Assembly: GCA_002409595.1 (NCBI GenBank)
Contig: DHNQ01000014.1
Location: 1-31,523, forward strand
Source of the DNA: Dysgonomonas sp. UBA5412
GTDB lineage: Bacteria > Bacteroidota > Bacteroidia > Bacteroidales > Dysgonomonadaceae
Length of the DNA stretch: 31,523 nucleotides
Reading direction: 5' to 3'
Shown here piece by piece: positions 15,638 to 24,885 of this stretch. Under the pieces are notes generated by a model. The model was not told the DNA's origin. It searched no databases and worked only from the letters and a program-made list of their open reading frames with translations. The first letter of the stretch is position 1; every line of letters starts with the position of its first letter. Position numbers and translations under genes: made by a program.

Positions 15638-16702
15638 ATGGATACAATCATCTCCCCAATAGATAAAAGTTTGTTAAAGGCTGAGTTGACAAAAGATAAA
15701 CTTTTGAGACATACCAATAAGGCTAATAATGAGATCTATATAGTAACGCATCACAATTCGCCGAATGTAATGCTCGAAATCGGTCGTCTACGCGAAATCG
15801 CTTTTCGGTATTATGGTGGAGGTACAGGCAAAGCCACGGATATAGACGAATATGATACAATGGATAACCCATACAAACAATTGATAGTATGGAATCCTGA
15901 TGCAGAAGAAATAATAGGCGGTTATCGTTTTATTTGCGGTCCCGATATATGTTTCGATAACAATGGTGAGCCTATTCTGGCTACATCTCATTTGTTTCAT
16001 TTCTCTAAGAAATTTATAGACGAATATTTACCCAATACTTTTGAATTGGGACGTTCGTTCGTTACACTCGAATATCAATCTACTTTGGCTGGCTCTAAAG
16101 GGATATTTGCCCTAGATAATCTATGGGATGGTTTGGGGGCGCTTTCCGTTGCTGACCCTTCAATGAAGTATTTCTTCGGTAAAGTAACAATGTACGATAC
16201 TTACAATACTGAGGCTAGAGATATGATCCTTTACTTTCTGAATAAATATTTTCCTGATCCAGATAAACTTGTTATTCCCAAACAAGCATTGCATATAGAT
16301 ACGGACGTGAAGAAGTTGATTCGTTTGTTTGATGGCGATACATTCAAGTTGGACTATAAGATATTAAATACTTCGGTGCGGAAATTAGGCTTGAATATTC
16401 CTCCTTTGGTTAATGCCTATATGAGCTTATCCCCTCAGATGAAAGTATTCGGTACGGCTGTAAATGATGCCTTTGGCAATGTCGAAGAAACCGGTATCCT
16501 AATTAACGTGGATGAAATACTGGAAGAAAAAAAGAAGAGACATATAGAATCTTATCTGAGAGACAAGCCTTCGAAACGTTTTTTGAAAAGGCTTCGTCAA
16601 ATGATAAATTGGAGTTGGTCGAGAAACGAAAATAAACCTAAAAAGAAAAATGAAGGCTTTTTTACAATCACCCGTCGGAGCAATCGAAATAGAGGAGAGT
16701 AA
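15638..16702 (+). CDS. glsB: N-acyltransferase, glycine-lipid synthase GlsB type
   Basis: Member of the OlsB-like GNAT fold family (354 residues) that joins a 3-hydroxy fatty acyl chain to an amino acid. The family signature is clear near the N-terminus: GRLREIAFRYYGGGTG, then DIDEYD and YKQLIVWNPDAEEIIGGYRF. FELGRSFV and the region around KYFFGKVTMYDTYN follow, as in OlsB-like proteins. The C-terminus is long and very basic (KRHIESYLRDKPSKRFLKRL and more), which may help membrane binding. It begins 3 bases after glsA and is translated with it. The last 53 bases overlap the next gene in another frame. Glycine as the amino acid is inferred from the Bacteroides pair. Confidence 0.85.
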   Translation: MDTIISPIDKSLLKAELTKDKLLRHTNKANNEIYIVTHHNSPNVMLEIGRLREIAFRYYGGGTGKATDIDEYDTMDNPYKQLIVWNPDAEEIIGGYRFICGPDICFDNNGEPILATSHLFHFSKKFIDEYLPNTFELGRSFVTLEYQSTLAGSKGIFALDNLWDGLGALSVADPSMKYFFGKVTMYDTYNTEARDMILYFLNKYFPDPDKLVIPKQALHIDTDVKKLIRLFDGDTFKLDYKILNTSVRKLGLNIPPLVNAYMSLSPQMKVFGTAVNDAFGNVEETGILINVDEILEEKKKRHIESYLRDKPSKRFLKRLRQMINWSWSRNENKPKKKNEGFFTITRRSNRNRGE

Positions 16703-17126
16703 CGGTTTTATATCTGCCGTTAGATTTATCTCGGAAATGCCGCAAAAGGTAGACTCTTGCACCTCTGCCGTCTTGAATGAAGCGATTGATCAGCTCGAAG
16801 AATATTTTTCGGGAAAAAGACATTCTTTCGATCTTCCTCTAAAGCAAACCGGAACTTCGTTTCAGGAAAAAGTATGGTCATATCTCACTACAATTCCTTA
16901 TGGCAAGACTGTGTCTTACAAAGATGAGGCTATTGCCATCGGTTCGCCCCAAGCGTGCCGTGCCGTAGGGTCGGCGAATGGGAAGAATAATATTGCTATT
17001 ATAGTTCCTTGCCATCGGGTGGTGAATGAGGGCAATAATAAGTTAGGCGGATATGCTTATGGACTGGACATCAAAAGGTTTTTGTTAGACTTGGAAATGT
17101 CGTCTGAGGTTAAATCTGCAAATTAA
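16650..17126 (+). CDS. ogt: Methylated-DNA--protein-cysteine methyltransferase
   Basis: DNA repair protein that moves methyl or alkyl groups from O6-guanine to its own cysteine. The acceptor motif is IVPCHRV, with Cys121 in the PCHR signature. A helix-turn-helix region before it contains YGKTVSYKDEAIAIGSPQACRAVG, typical of the Ada/Ogt family. The sequence after the active site, GYAYGLDIKRFLLDLE, closes the fold. At 158 residues it is a one-domain Ogt with no Ada-type regulatory part. The start at 16650 overlaps glsB by 53 bases, which is unusually long but gives a proper N-terminal domain (MKAFLQSPVGAIEIEE). It is the third gene of the putative gls unit. Confidence 0.93.
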   Translation: MKAFLQSPVGAIEIEESNGFISAVRFISEMPQKVDSCTSAVLNEAIDQLEEYFSGKRHSFDLPLKQTGTSFQEKVWSYLTTIPYGKTVSYKDEAIAIGSPQACRAVGSANGKNNIAIIVPCHRVVNEGNNKLGGYAYGLDIKRFLLDLEMSSEVKSAN

Positions 17127-17145
17127 GTATCTCAATAAGAAATCA

Positions 17146-17727
17146 ATGCTCGATCTTTCTCAGTACAACGTAATATTAGCGTCTAATTCTCCCCGTCGAA
17201 AAGAGCTTCTTAGCGGACTTGATATCAAGTATTCGATAAAGACTTTGCCCGATGTGGACGAATCGTATCCCCAATCTCTATCGGGAGAGGAAATTCCTAT
17301 CTATATAGCAAAAGAAAAGACTGAGGCATATAAAGCGTTTATGGAAGATGATACATTGCTTATTACTGCCGATACTATCGTCTTGCTTGAAGGTAAAGTA
17401 TATGGCAAACCTATAGATGAGGAGGATGCTAAGCGAATGCTGCGTGCATTGTCGGGCAAGACTCATCAGGTGTTAACCGGAGTATGCATTACAACAAAGA
17501 CTAAACAAAAGGCCTTTGCTGTATCTTCTGATGTTCGATTTGCTACTTTGGAAGACAAGGAAATAGAATATTATGTTACAAAATATAAACCGCTCGATAA
17601 GGCGGGAGCGTATGGTGTACAGGAATGGATCGGTTATATCGGAGTAGAGTATATATCAGGTTCTTATTACAATATCATGGGGCTTCCGATACAGCGACTG
17701 TATCAGGAATTGAAGACCTTCTTCTGA
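17146..17727 (+). CDS. maf: Maf family nucleotide pyrophosphatase
   Basis: Cytoplasmic enzyme of the Maf/Ham1-like family that hydrolyses non-canonical or excess nucleoside triphosphates (dTTP/UTP type in the YhdE branch) and is linked to cell division arrest. Signature motifs are LASNSPRRKELL at 11-22 and LITADTIVLLEGKVYGKP, with the metal-binding Asp76. A third motif, DKAGAYGVQEW, is also typical. At 193 residues it is normal for the family. It starts 19 bases after ogt and ends 2 bases before the convergent HTCS gene, so the two transcripts likely meet here. The exact nucleotide preference is not visible from the sequence. Confidence 0.93.
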   Translation: MLDLSQYNVILASNSPRRKELLSGLDIKYSIKTLPDVDESYPQSLSGEEIPIYIAKEKTEAYKAFMEDDTLLITADTIVLLEGKVYGKPIDEEDAKRMLRALSGKTHQVLTGVCITTKTKQKAFAVSSDVRFATLEDKEIEYYVTKYKPLDKAGAYGVQEWIGYIGVEYISGSYYNIMGLPIQRLYQELKTFF

Positions 17728-17729
17728 GA

Positions 17730-20700
17730 TCATAATCCTGAGATCTCTTTATCTCTGTATTCTTTTGGCGTGCAGCCAAATTTCAGAGAGAATGCCCGAA
17801 AGAAGGTTGCTCTATTCGAAAATCCTGATTTATAAATAATTTCATCTATTGTCATCTTGGTATTTACTAATAGATTGCGTGCTATATGCAGTCTGCTTTC
17901 TTTTATCATTTCAGCCGGACTATCGCTGTTTATCTCGTTTAGTTTCCTATAAAGATGGCGAGGACTCATATTTAACTTGTCGGCTATAAATTGAGCTGAT
18001 AGTTTCTTGTCTGTTATGTTTTTTTGAATAATGTCTAGTATGTCTTCTACAAATTTGAGGTTCTCTTTATGCGTTAACTTTCCTTTTGTCAGGTCGAATG
18101 CACTTAACGGCGAATTGAAATAGTCTTTTAAGGTTTCTTTTCGCGAAATAAGATGTCGCACCGAAGTCGACAAATAATCTGCATTAAAAGGCTTCGATAT
18201 ATACATTTCCGCGCCTGAGGCTAAACCCTCTATTTGCTCTTCTACTGTATATTTTGCCGATATAAGTATAAGTGGAATGTGTGCAGTCTTTTTGTTTGCT
18301 TTAATTTCTTTAGCTAATGCAATTCCATCTATGCCGGGCATCATCACATCGCAGATAATGATGTCAGGATGTATGTTTAACAGCATTTCCTCCGTATTGA
18401 TAGATTGATTCATAGGTATAACATTGTACTCATCCGCAAATATTTCACTAATAAACCATAGTATTTCTATATCGTCATCAATGATGAGTATCGTCATTTT
18501 TGATTTGTCAAACTCATACTTCGGCAGTTCTATTGTGGATTCTAAATCCCGTTTTATATTGATTGGTAGAGGAGTATTGCTTATTGTATTTTTGTCTATA
18601 GTCTCTTCTCTTTGAGGAAGAATTACTGTAAAGTCGGTACTCTTATTTATCTCACTGTTAACTTTTATAACCCCTCCCAATAACTTCACCATACTGTTGG
18701 TAATGGCTAGTCCAAGACCATTTCGGGATGAATTGTTCTTTATTTCCCGATTTTCGAAATTATCAAGAATGCTGTATCTGTCAAAAATTCTGTCCAGATC
18801 TTTCTCCTTTATTCCTTTTCCTGTATTTGATACAACTATTTGTAATTCGTCGTTTTGTATGAAGGAGGCTATATTTATATATCCATTTTCGGGTGTATAT
18901 TTAAAAGCATTCGACAGTAGATTCGTGATAATTGTATATAAAAACTTCTTGTCAGAATTCCAGATCATATCCGCATCTATGCTCTGACCGAATGTTATAT
19001 TCTTCGATTCAGCCAGATCTGTAAAAGTTTCTTGTATGTCGTTTATTATATCGGAAACAGAAAGTTGTTCTATTTGTGCAATTTCGTTATTTGTTTCTAT
19101 ACGTCTGAACTCGATAAGTTCCCGTATCAGATCGTTAAGCCTCTCAGCATTGCGTTGTATCAGCAATGTGTATTTTCTTATAAAGTTATCAGTTCCCTTA
19201 TAAGACAGTAATCTGTCACACGGTCCGTATATAAGCGTGAGTGGTGTGCTAAATTCATGCGCTATATTGGTAAAGAAGCTCAACTTGGATTCATACACCT
19301 CAGCTTGATGTTCTTGCTTTATTTTTTCTATTGCAGCAAATTTCTTTTTTCGGTATTTGGCGACTATTGTATTCACTATTAACCCAATGCAAAAGAGAGC
19401 TATCAATGTATAAATAGTGTATGCCCACCACGACATATACCAAGGTGGAAGTATTTTTATTTCGATAGAATATGCCGGACTTTCGCTTCCGGTGAGTTTA
19501 TTTTTATATTTGATAGACAAGATGTAAGTGCCGGGAGAAAGGTTGGTGAAAGAAGCGTTGTTGGACGTTCCGTTATCTATCCATTGCGAGCTGACGTTGT
19601 CTAATTTATAAAAATAGGTGTAATTATTTCCATTAATATAGTCGAGTGCAGTAAAGGATATAGAAAAGAAATTCTGATTGTAATTTAATTTCAGAATATC
19701 TTGATCTTTCTCCTTATCAATGAAATCGAATATATTTTTATCTTGACCAAAAATCATAAGATCGCTGAAATGTACCGGAGGCAGGAATTGCTGAGAAGAA
19801 GCTTCTGTCTCGGATATGGAAACAAAACCATTTATTCCGCCAAAAAAGATTGTGGAAGAAGCTTCATCATAGAAAGATGCTCCGTCGCTGAATTCGATAA
19901 TCTGCAGACCGTTCAGTTCATTATACACCTGAAACCCTTCCTGCTTTGTGTCAAATCGGGCTATGCCATTATTTGTGCTGAGCCATAAATTACCATCCGA
20001 ATCTTTTTGGATGCTATGGATTGTATTGTTGGGCAATCCTTTTTTATCATCAAAGACAGAAAAATTACCTTTGGGGTCATACTTTACCAGACCTGAACTT
20101 GTACCAAACCAGAAGTTATCAGAATCATCTTTCGTTATGGTGAATATATCGTTTAATGTCTGTTCTTTTTGTGATTTGTCCGGCAATATATTGGTAGAGG
20201 CTAATGTGCGGGTGTCGATGCGAATAGCTCCATACCCTCTATTGCCAAACCATATGTATGAATCGTTTTCTTTAAAGAGGGTGAAGAAGTAATTGTATAC
20301 GCCCTCTCCTTCGTGTATTGTAATTCTCTTCGTCCCTTTCAATATCGGATGATCGTCTGTTCCTGAAATATTTATTTTTACAATGCCCGTCCCTACTGTC
20401 GCAACCCAAAGTGTAGAGTCGTTTACTTCATAAATGGCATGTACATATTTTACCGGTATGCCATCTACCGTTGTTTCTGCTTTTTTTATGGTTTTATCCT
20501 TGTAAGAATAATAATTGATACCCCCTTCAGTCCCTATCCAAAACAGATTTTTACTACTCTTAGCAAATGAAAAAACCGAGTTATCTCCCAGATTACTATT
20601 TTCTTGATTGTAATATTTTATCGAAGTTTCTGTCAGTGATTTCTTTGTGTTATAATCTTGAAGACTGAATACTCCATCTCCTTTTGTACCTATCCAAAGT

Positions 20701-21779
20701 GAACTTTCCTTGTCAAGAAAGATTGCTCTGGCTGGTTTTTCTATCCGATTTGTAAAAGTATGAAACAATTCAGATTTGATAGAATACGGAGTGTTTGAGT
20801 ACATATACACTCCCTGCCCGTCAGTTCCTATCCAAACCAGATCTTGATATCTGTCTTTCAGAATACAAAATACGCCGGATTTTATACCAATATCTTCAAT
20901 CTGATAATTCTCTTGTCTCTCCGGTATGTTTTTTAATTTGATTACTCCATTTATTTTAAATCCAATGAAGAAATCATTCTGATGCTTTATGATTGATGTA
21001 ATTACTCCCTTTTGTTCTATTTCTTTCTTTAAGTTAATTCGAAAGAACTTCCGTTTGTCCTTCAGATTATATTCATATAAAGTATAATTATCGTCTACGA
21101 AATAAATGATATTCTTTTGCTCTCTATCATAAAAACAGTATGTCAGCCTGTTCTCATGCTCCAATTGTTCCGCAGAAGTAAGATATATATCACCATTGTT
21201 GTCAATGTTTATTTTATAACTCTGATTGTAACTGTTGTTCGTAAATATCCAGATATAGTTGTCGGGTGTGATTACAAAGTTTATAACATTATTGTATGAT
21301 AATCCCTTCAATATTACTTTCTTAAATTCTCGTTCCCCTTTATGATAATAATATATACAGTTATCTTCTTTCAAGATGAATATATTGTTATTATTATCTT
21401 TCTGCAAAAAGTAGAGACCTTTAAACTGTTTGAATGATTCTACCTTCTTGCTTTTTTTGTCTAGTCTGTCTAGTCCATAATTTGTATGTACCCACAAGAT
21501 ACCATCTTCCGCTTCAATAATATTTTCGATCAGATTTCCGGAAAGCTTATTGTCTTCATTTATGGGTTTGTAGATTTGCACATCTATCCCATTAAATAGA
21601 TTTAATCCGTCACAAGAGCCGAACCACATGAAGCCGTCCCTATCTTGATATATGGATAAAATGGCACTGTTTGACAAACCATCTTTGTTCGATATTTGTT
21701 TCAGGTTGAAAGCCCGAATACTAGTATTTGATATTAGAAACAAGAAGATAAATAGAATATACTTTGCTGACCTTTTCAT
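17730..21779 (-). CDS. Hybrid two-component system sensor/regulator
   Basis: Single-chain HTCS regulator (1349 residues) that senses a glycan fragment in the periplasm and activates transcription in the cytoplasm. Order of parts: signal peptide (1-23), about 680 residues of beta-propeller Reg_prop repeats (DGFMWFGSCDGLNLFNG, then LWIGTKGDGVFSL), a Y_Y_Y domain at about 690-780, and a TM helix at about 784-806. A HisKA domain follows with the phosphorylated His841 (NIAHEFSTPLTLI), then an ATPase domain with DRIFDRYS and GLGLAI. The receiver has IIDDD and the phospho-acceptor Asp1144 (ICDVMMPGIDG). An AraC-type DNA-binding domain ends the protein (LNMSPRHLYRKL, SGFSNRATFFRAFSLKFG). All key residues are intact. 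It is divergent from the GH76-GH125 pair, its probable targets. Confidence 0.95.
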   Translation of the reverse strand: MKRSAKYILFIFLFLISNTSIRAFNLKQISNKDGLSNSAILSIYQDRDGFMWFGSCDGLNLFNGIDVQIYKPINEDNKLSGNLIENIIEAEDGILWVHTNYGLDRLDKKSKKVESFKQFKGLYFLQKDNNNNIFILKEDNCIYYYHKGEREFKKVILKGLSYNNVINFVITPDNYIWIFTNNSYNQSYKINIDNNGDIYLTSAEQLEHENRLTYCFYDREQKNIIYFVDDNYTLYEYNLKDKRKFFRINLKKEIEQKGVITSIIKHQNDFFIGFKINGVIKLKNIPERQENYQIEDIGIKSGVFCILKDRYQDLVWIGTDGQGVYMYSNTPYSIKSELFHTFTNRIEKPARAIFLDKESSLWIGTKGDGVFSLQDYNTKKSLTETSIKYYNQENSNLGDNSVFSFAKSSKNLFWIGTEGGINYYSYKDKTIKKAETTVDGIPVKYVHAIYEVNDSTLWVATVGTGIVKINISGTDDHPILKGTKRITIHEGEGVYNYFFTLFKENDSYIWFGNRGYGAIRIDTRTLASTNILPDKSQKEQTLNDIFTITKDDSDNFWFGTSSGLVKYDPKGNFSVFDDKKGLPNNTIHSIQKDSDGNLWLSTNNGIARFDTKQEGFQVYNELNGLQIIEFSDGASFYDEASSTIFFGGINGFVSISETEASSQQFLPPVHFSDLMIFGQDKNIFDFIDKEKDQDILKLNYNQNFFSISFTALDYINGNNYTYFYKLDNVSSQWIDNGTSNNASFTNLSPGTYILSIKYKNKLTGSESPAYSIEIKILPPWYMSWWAYTIYTLIALFCIGLIVNTIVAKYRKKKFAAIEKIKQEHQAEVYESKLSFFTNIAHEFSTPLTLIYGPCDRLLSYKGTDNFIRKYTLLIQRNAERLNDLIRELIEFRRIETNNEIAQIEQLSVSDIINDIQETFTDLAESKNITFGQSIDADMIWNSDKKFLYTIITNLLSNAFKYTPENGYINIASFIQNDELQIVVSNTGKGIKEKDLDRIFDRYSILDNFENREIKNNSSRNGLGLAITNSMVKLLGGVIKVNSEINKSTDFTVILPQREETIDKNTISNTPLPINIKRDLESTIELPKYEFDKSKMTILIIDDDIEILWFISEIFADEYNVIPMNQSINTEEMLLNIHPDIIICDVMMPGIDGIALAKEIKANKKTAHIPLILISAKYTVEEQIEGLASGAEMYISKPFNADYLSTSVRHLISRKETLKDYFNSPLSAFDLTKGKLTHKENLKFVEDILDIIQKNITDKKLSAQFIADKLNMSPRHLYRKLNEINSDSPAEMIKESRLHIARNLLVNTKMTIDEIIYKSGFSNRATFFRAFSLKFGCTPKEYRDKEISGL

Positions 21780-21816
21780 TGTCCGATGTTATAGGGTTCT
21801 TTGTCTGTATATAAGA

Positions 21817-21824
21817 CAAAGATA
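21817..21824 (-). promoter_or_regulatory. -7 promoter element of the HTCS gene
   Basis: On the minus strand this reads TATCTTTG, an exact match, 38 bases before the HTCS start codon. No CAAA lies at the right distance to serve as the -33 half. Confidence 0.55.
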
Positions 21825-21964
21825 TGAAAATATGTCTAATAGAAGCTATCAGTCTCTTTCTTCCGCTCTTTTTCATAATGTATAAATTTAGGACAATGTA
21901 GTGTATTATTAAGACTTTGTCTTCACTTCTCCACTCAAGTTTTTTTTATCTTCTAAAATCAATT

Positions 21965-21972
21965 TATATTTG
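21965..21972 (+). promoter_or_regulatory. -7 promoter element of the GH76-GH125 operon
   Basis: TATATTTG is an exact match 74 bases before the GH76 start. The -33 region is a T-run (near 21941) rather than TTTG, as expected for a promoter that needs an activator such as the divergent HTCS. The HTCS binding site should lie between this point and the opposing promoter at 21817. Confidence 0.55.
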
Positions 21973-22045
21973 CATTATCAGTAATTTTTATTGGATACTA
22001 AATCCATTCGCTGGTATCCTTATAGAATAAACCTTTTTAAGAAAC

Positions 22046-23239
22046 ATGAAAAAGAAACACCTCTTAGTGGCATTTACTGCCTGTGTTATTGCAGCTACCG
22101 GCTGTACTTCCTCCAAAAAAGAAAAATCGGAAAACCCTGATGTGGAAAGGGCGAAGATTACATTAGACTCTTTGTATAGTCACTATTCTGCACCAAACAC
22201 ACATCTTTTGCGCGAAAACTATCCGTTCGATGATAAATATGTTGCTACCTATCTGGCTTCCGAAGAGCAAAAGAATATGCCAAATGAATATTCTTACTTG
22301 TGGCCCTATTCAGGAACATTTTCGGCTGTGAATGCAATCTTTGAAACAACCGGAGATAAACAATATCAAGAACTTTTAGATAATAAGGTTTTACCCGGAC
22401 TGGAAGAATACTTCGATCAGAAAAGAACACCCTTTGGATATGCTTCATATATAAATTCAGCTCCCGAATCAGATCGTTTCTATGATGATAATGTCTGGTT
22501 GGGTATTGATTTTACCGATACATATATGTTGACCAATGAAGATAAATACTTGGCTAAGGCTAAACTTATTTGGAATTTTGTGGCTAGTGGTATTGACGAC
22601 AAATTAGACGGAGGTATTTATTGGTGTGAGCAGAAGAAAGAATCGAAAAATACATGTTCCAATGCACCGGGCTCTGTATTTGCTCTAAAGCTATTTATGG
22701 CAACCAAAGACAGTGTTTATTTTCAACAAGGAAAGAATTTGTACGAATGGACAAAAAAGACTTTGCAAGATCCGTCAGACTATTTGTATTTTGATAATAA
22801 GAATCTTGAAGGAAAAATCGGAGAAGCTAAATATCCTTACAATAGTGGACAGATGATTCAAGCCGCCGCCTTGTTATATAAACTGACTAACGACAAATCA
22901 TATCTGACAGATGCCGAAAATATAGCCAAGTCCGGATACAATTATTTCTTTACCGATTTCACTTCTACTGAAGGTGATCAATTCAGAATTTTGAAAAGAA
23001 ACGATGTTTGGTTTATAGCTGTTATGCTTCGCGGTTACATAGAGTTGTACCACGCAAATAATGATAAAACGTATGTTGATGCTTTCCGCAAAAGTTTAGA
23101 TTATGCTTGGGATCATTCTCGCGACAATACCGGACTGTTTAATGCAGACTGGACAGGTGAGCAAAAAGATGAAAAGAAATGGTTGTTAACCCAAGCTGCT
23201 ATGGTGGAAATGTATGGCAGAATGGCTAGCGTGAAATAA
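22046..23239 (+). CDS. GH76 family alpha-1,6-mannanase, lipoprotein
   Basis: Glycoside hydrolase family 76 enzyme, expected to cut alpha-1,6-mannan backbones internally. The N-terminus has a lipobox (AATGC, Cys20), so it is anchored in a membrane facing the periplasm or cell surface. The paired aspartates of the family lie in FYDDNVWLGID (Asp147, Asp148), and later motifs KNTCSNAPGSVFALKLF and YPYNSGQMIQAAALLYKL fit the alpha/alpha-barrel. Length 397 is usual. The tail after Cys20 is KEKSENPD-like and lacks a clear acidic surface-export signal, so periplasmic location is more likely. GH125 follows after 37 bases in the same operon. Confidence 0.88.
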   Translation: MKKKHLLVAFTACVIAATGCTSSKKEKSENPDVERAKITLDSLYSHYSAPNTHLLRENYPFDDKYVATYLASEEQKNMPNEYSYLWPYSGTFSAVNAIFETTGDKQYQELLDNKVLPGLEEYFDQKRTPFGYASYINSAPESDRFYDDNVWLGIDFTDTYMLTNEDKYLAKAKLIWNFVASGIDDKLDGGIYWCEQKKESKNTCSNAPGSVFALKLFMATKDSVYFQQGKNLYEWTKKTLQDPSDYLYFDNKNLEGKIGEAKYPYNSGQMIQAAALLYKLTNDKSYLTDAENIAKSGYNYFFTDFTSTEGDQFRILKRNDVWFIAVMLRGYIELYHANNDKTYVDAFRKSLDYAWDHSRDNTGLFNADWTGEQKDEKKWLLTQAAMVEMYGRMASVK

Positions 23240-23276
23240 GAATATTTAAGTTATATAAATACATAAAAATAAAGAA

Positions 23277-24749
23277 ATGAAAAAATGTTACGTTAATGCA
23301 TGTGCTGTTGTTGCTGCATTGCTATTGAGTGGAGGAGTTAATGCTTCCGAATCGATAGTGTTAGTAAAGGACAACACTACGATCAATACTCCGGCTGCTT
23401 ATAAAAGTAACCGTCCGGCAGTAAAAGAGCGTCTGTTTACATCGAAAGCCGTTGAGAGCGAAATTGTAAGAGTAAAGAAACTATTGAAGAATCCTAAATT
23501 AGCATGGATGTTCGAAAACTGTTTCCCTAACACGCTAGATACCACAGTTCGCTATCGCAAAACAAACGGAAAAGACGATACCGTTGTTTATACAGGCGAT
23601 ATACATGCTATGTGGCTTCGCGATTCAGGAGCTCAAGTATGGCCTTATGTGCAATTGGCAAATCACGATCCGGAGTTGAAAGCTATGCTTGCCGGCACTA
23701 TCCGTCGTCAATTCAAATGTATTATCATAGATCCGTATGCAAATGCGTTCCTTGATCCGTACGATCCAAATCCTGACCATCAATGGATGTCAGACCTTAC
23801 AAATATGAAACCTGAGTTGCACGAACGCAAATGGGAAATAGATTCACTTTGCTACCCATTACGTTTGGCATACCAATATTGGAAAACTACCGGAGATACA
23901 TCCGTGTTTGACGAAGAGTGGTTGCAAGCTATTACTTTGGTATTACAAACATTCAAAGAACAACAACGTAAAAATGGAGATCTTGGTCCTTATAAATTTC
24001 AACGTAAGACTGAACGTCAGTTAGATACATTGAATAATGATGGACTTGGTAATCCTGTAAATCCTGTTGGACTTATCGTATCATGCTTCCGTCCATCAGA
24101 CGATGCTACTACATTCCAATTCTTGGTTCCGTCAAACCTGTTTGCAGTAACATCACTTCGCAAAGCAGCAGAAATACTTACTGCTGTAAACAATAAACCC
24201 GAATTGGCAAAAGAATGCAGTGATCTTGCTCAGGAAGTAGAGACAGCTATTCAGAAATACGCAACATTCGACCATCCTAAATACGGTACTATCTATGCTT
24301 TTGAAGTTGACGGCTTTGGCAACAAATACTTGATGGACGACTCTAATGCACCAAGCTTACTATCTTCAGCTTATTTAGGAGATGTAGATGTAAACGATCC
24401 TATTTACCAAAATACAAGAAAATTTGTATGGAGTGAAGATAATCCTTATTTCTTCAAAGGTAAAGCTGGAGAAGGTATTGGCGGACCTCACATCGGTTAC
24501 GATATGGTATGGCCTATGAGTATTATGATGAAAGCATTCACTAGCCAAGACGATAAAGAGATTCAGGCTTGTGTGAAAATGCTTATAGATACAGATGCCG
24601 GTACAGGATTTATGCACGAATCATTCCACAAAGATGATCCTGCTAATTTTACTCGTTCATGGTTTGCTTGGCAAAATACTCTTTTCGGAGAATTGATCCT
24701 TAAATTGGTAAACGAAGGCAAAACAGATTTGCTTAACGATATAAAATAA
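23277..24749 (+). CDS. GH125 family exo-alpha-1,6-mannosidase
   Basis: Family 125 enzyme that removes single mannose units from the end of alpha-1,6-mannan chains by an inverting mechanism. The signal peptide is at 1-23 (VVAALLLSGGVNA) and no lipobox is present, so it should be soluble in the periplasm. Family motifs are GDIHAMWLRDSGAQVWPYV, DPYDPNPDHQWMSDLT, then MDDSNAPSLLSSAYLG (Asp354, Asp355) and GIGGPHIGYDMVWPMSIMM. Length 490 is typical. With GH76 releasing fragments and GH125 trimming them, the pair forms a short alpha-1,6-mannan pathway. The operon ends in a strong hairpin at 24781. Confidence 0.93.
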   Translation: MKKCYVNACAVVAALLLSGGVNASESIVLVKDNTTINTPAAYKSNRPAVKERLFTSKAVESEIVRVKKLLKNPKLAWMFENCFPNTLDTTVRYRKTNGKDDTVVYTGDIHAMWLRDSGAQVWPYVQLANHDPELKAMLAGTIRRQFKCIIIDPYANAFLDPYDPNPDHQWMSDLTNMKPELHERKWEIDSLCYPLRLAYQYWKTTGDTSVFDEEWLQAITLVLQTFKEQQRKNGDLGPYKFQRKTERQLDTLNNDGLGNPVNPVGLIVSCFRPSDDATTFQFLVPSNLFAVTSLRKAAEILTAVNNKPELAKECSDLAQEVETAIQKYATFDHPKYGTIYAFEVDGFGNKYLMDDSNAPSLLSSAYLGDVDVNDPIYQNTRKFVWSEDNPYFFKGKAGEGIGGPHIGYDMVWPMSIMMKAFTSQDDKEIQACVKMLIDTDAGTGFMHESFHKDDPANFTRSWFAWQNTLFGELILKLVNEGKTDLLNDIK

Positions 24750-24780
24750 AATATAAGTACATATTTATAGTTTTACTTTC

Positions 24781-24830
24781 AAAAAGACTTATGTATCGGC
24801 GTTGCCGGTATGTAAGTCTTTTTATTTTGT
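24781..24830 (+). terminator. Intrinsic terminator after GH125
   Basis: AAAAAGACTTATGTATCGGC (24781-24800) pairs with 24804-24823 along 20 positions, including a few G-T pairs, with a GTT loop. The right arm ends in TTTTT and is followed by ATTTTGT. Confidence 0.9.
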
Positions 24831-24873
24831 CTTAAAAAATCGCCGGTAGAAGAATGCGGAAAATAAAAACGAT

Positions 24874-24881
24874 TATCTTTA
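24874..24881 (+). promoter_or_regulatory. Possible -7 element of the sensor kinase gene
   Basis: TATCTTTA differs by one base from TAnnTTTG and lies only 4 bases before the ATG. If real, the transcript would be nearly leaderless. Low confidence. Confidence 0.3.
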
Positions 24882-24885
24882 TCCT

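Noticed and set aside
17726..17747. Possible hairpin GAGATC/GATCTC between maf and the HTCS gene
   Set aside because: Only six base pairs with a ten-base loop and no T-tract; too weak to call a terminator.
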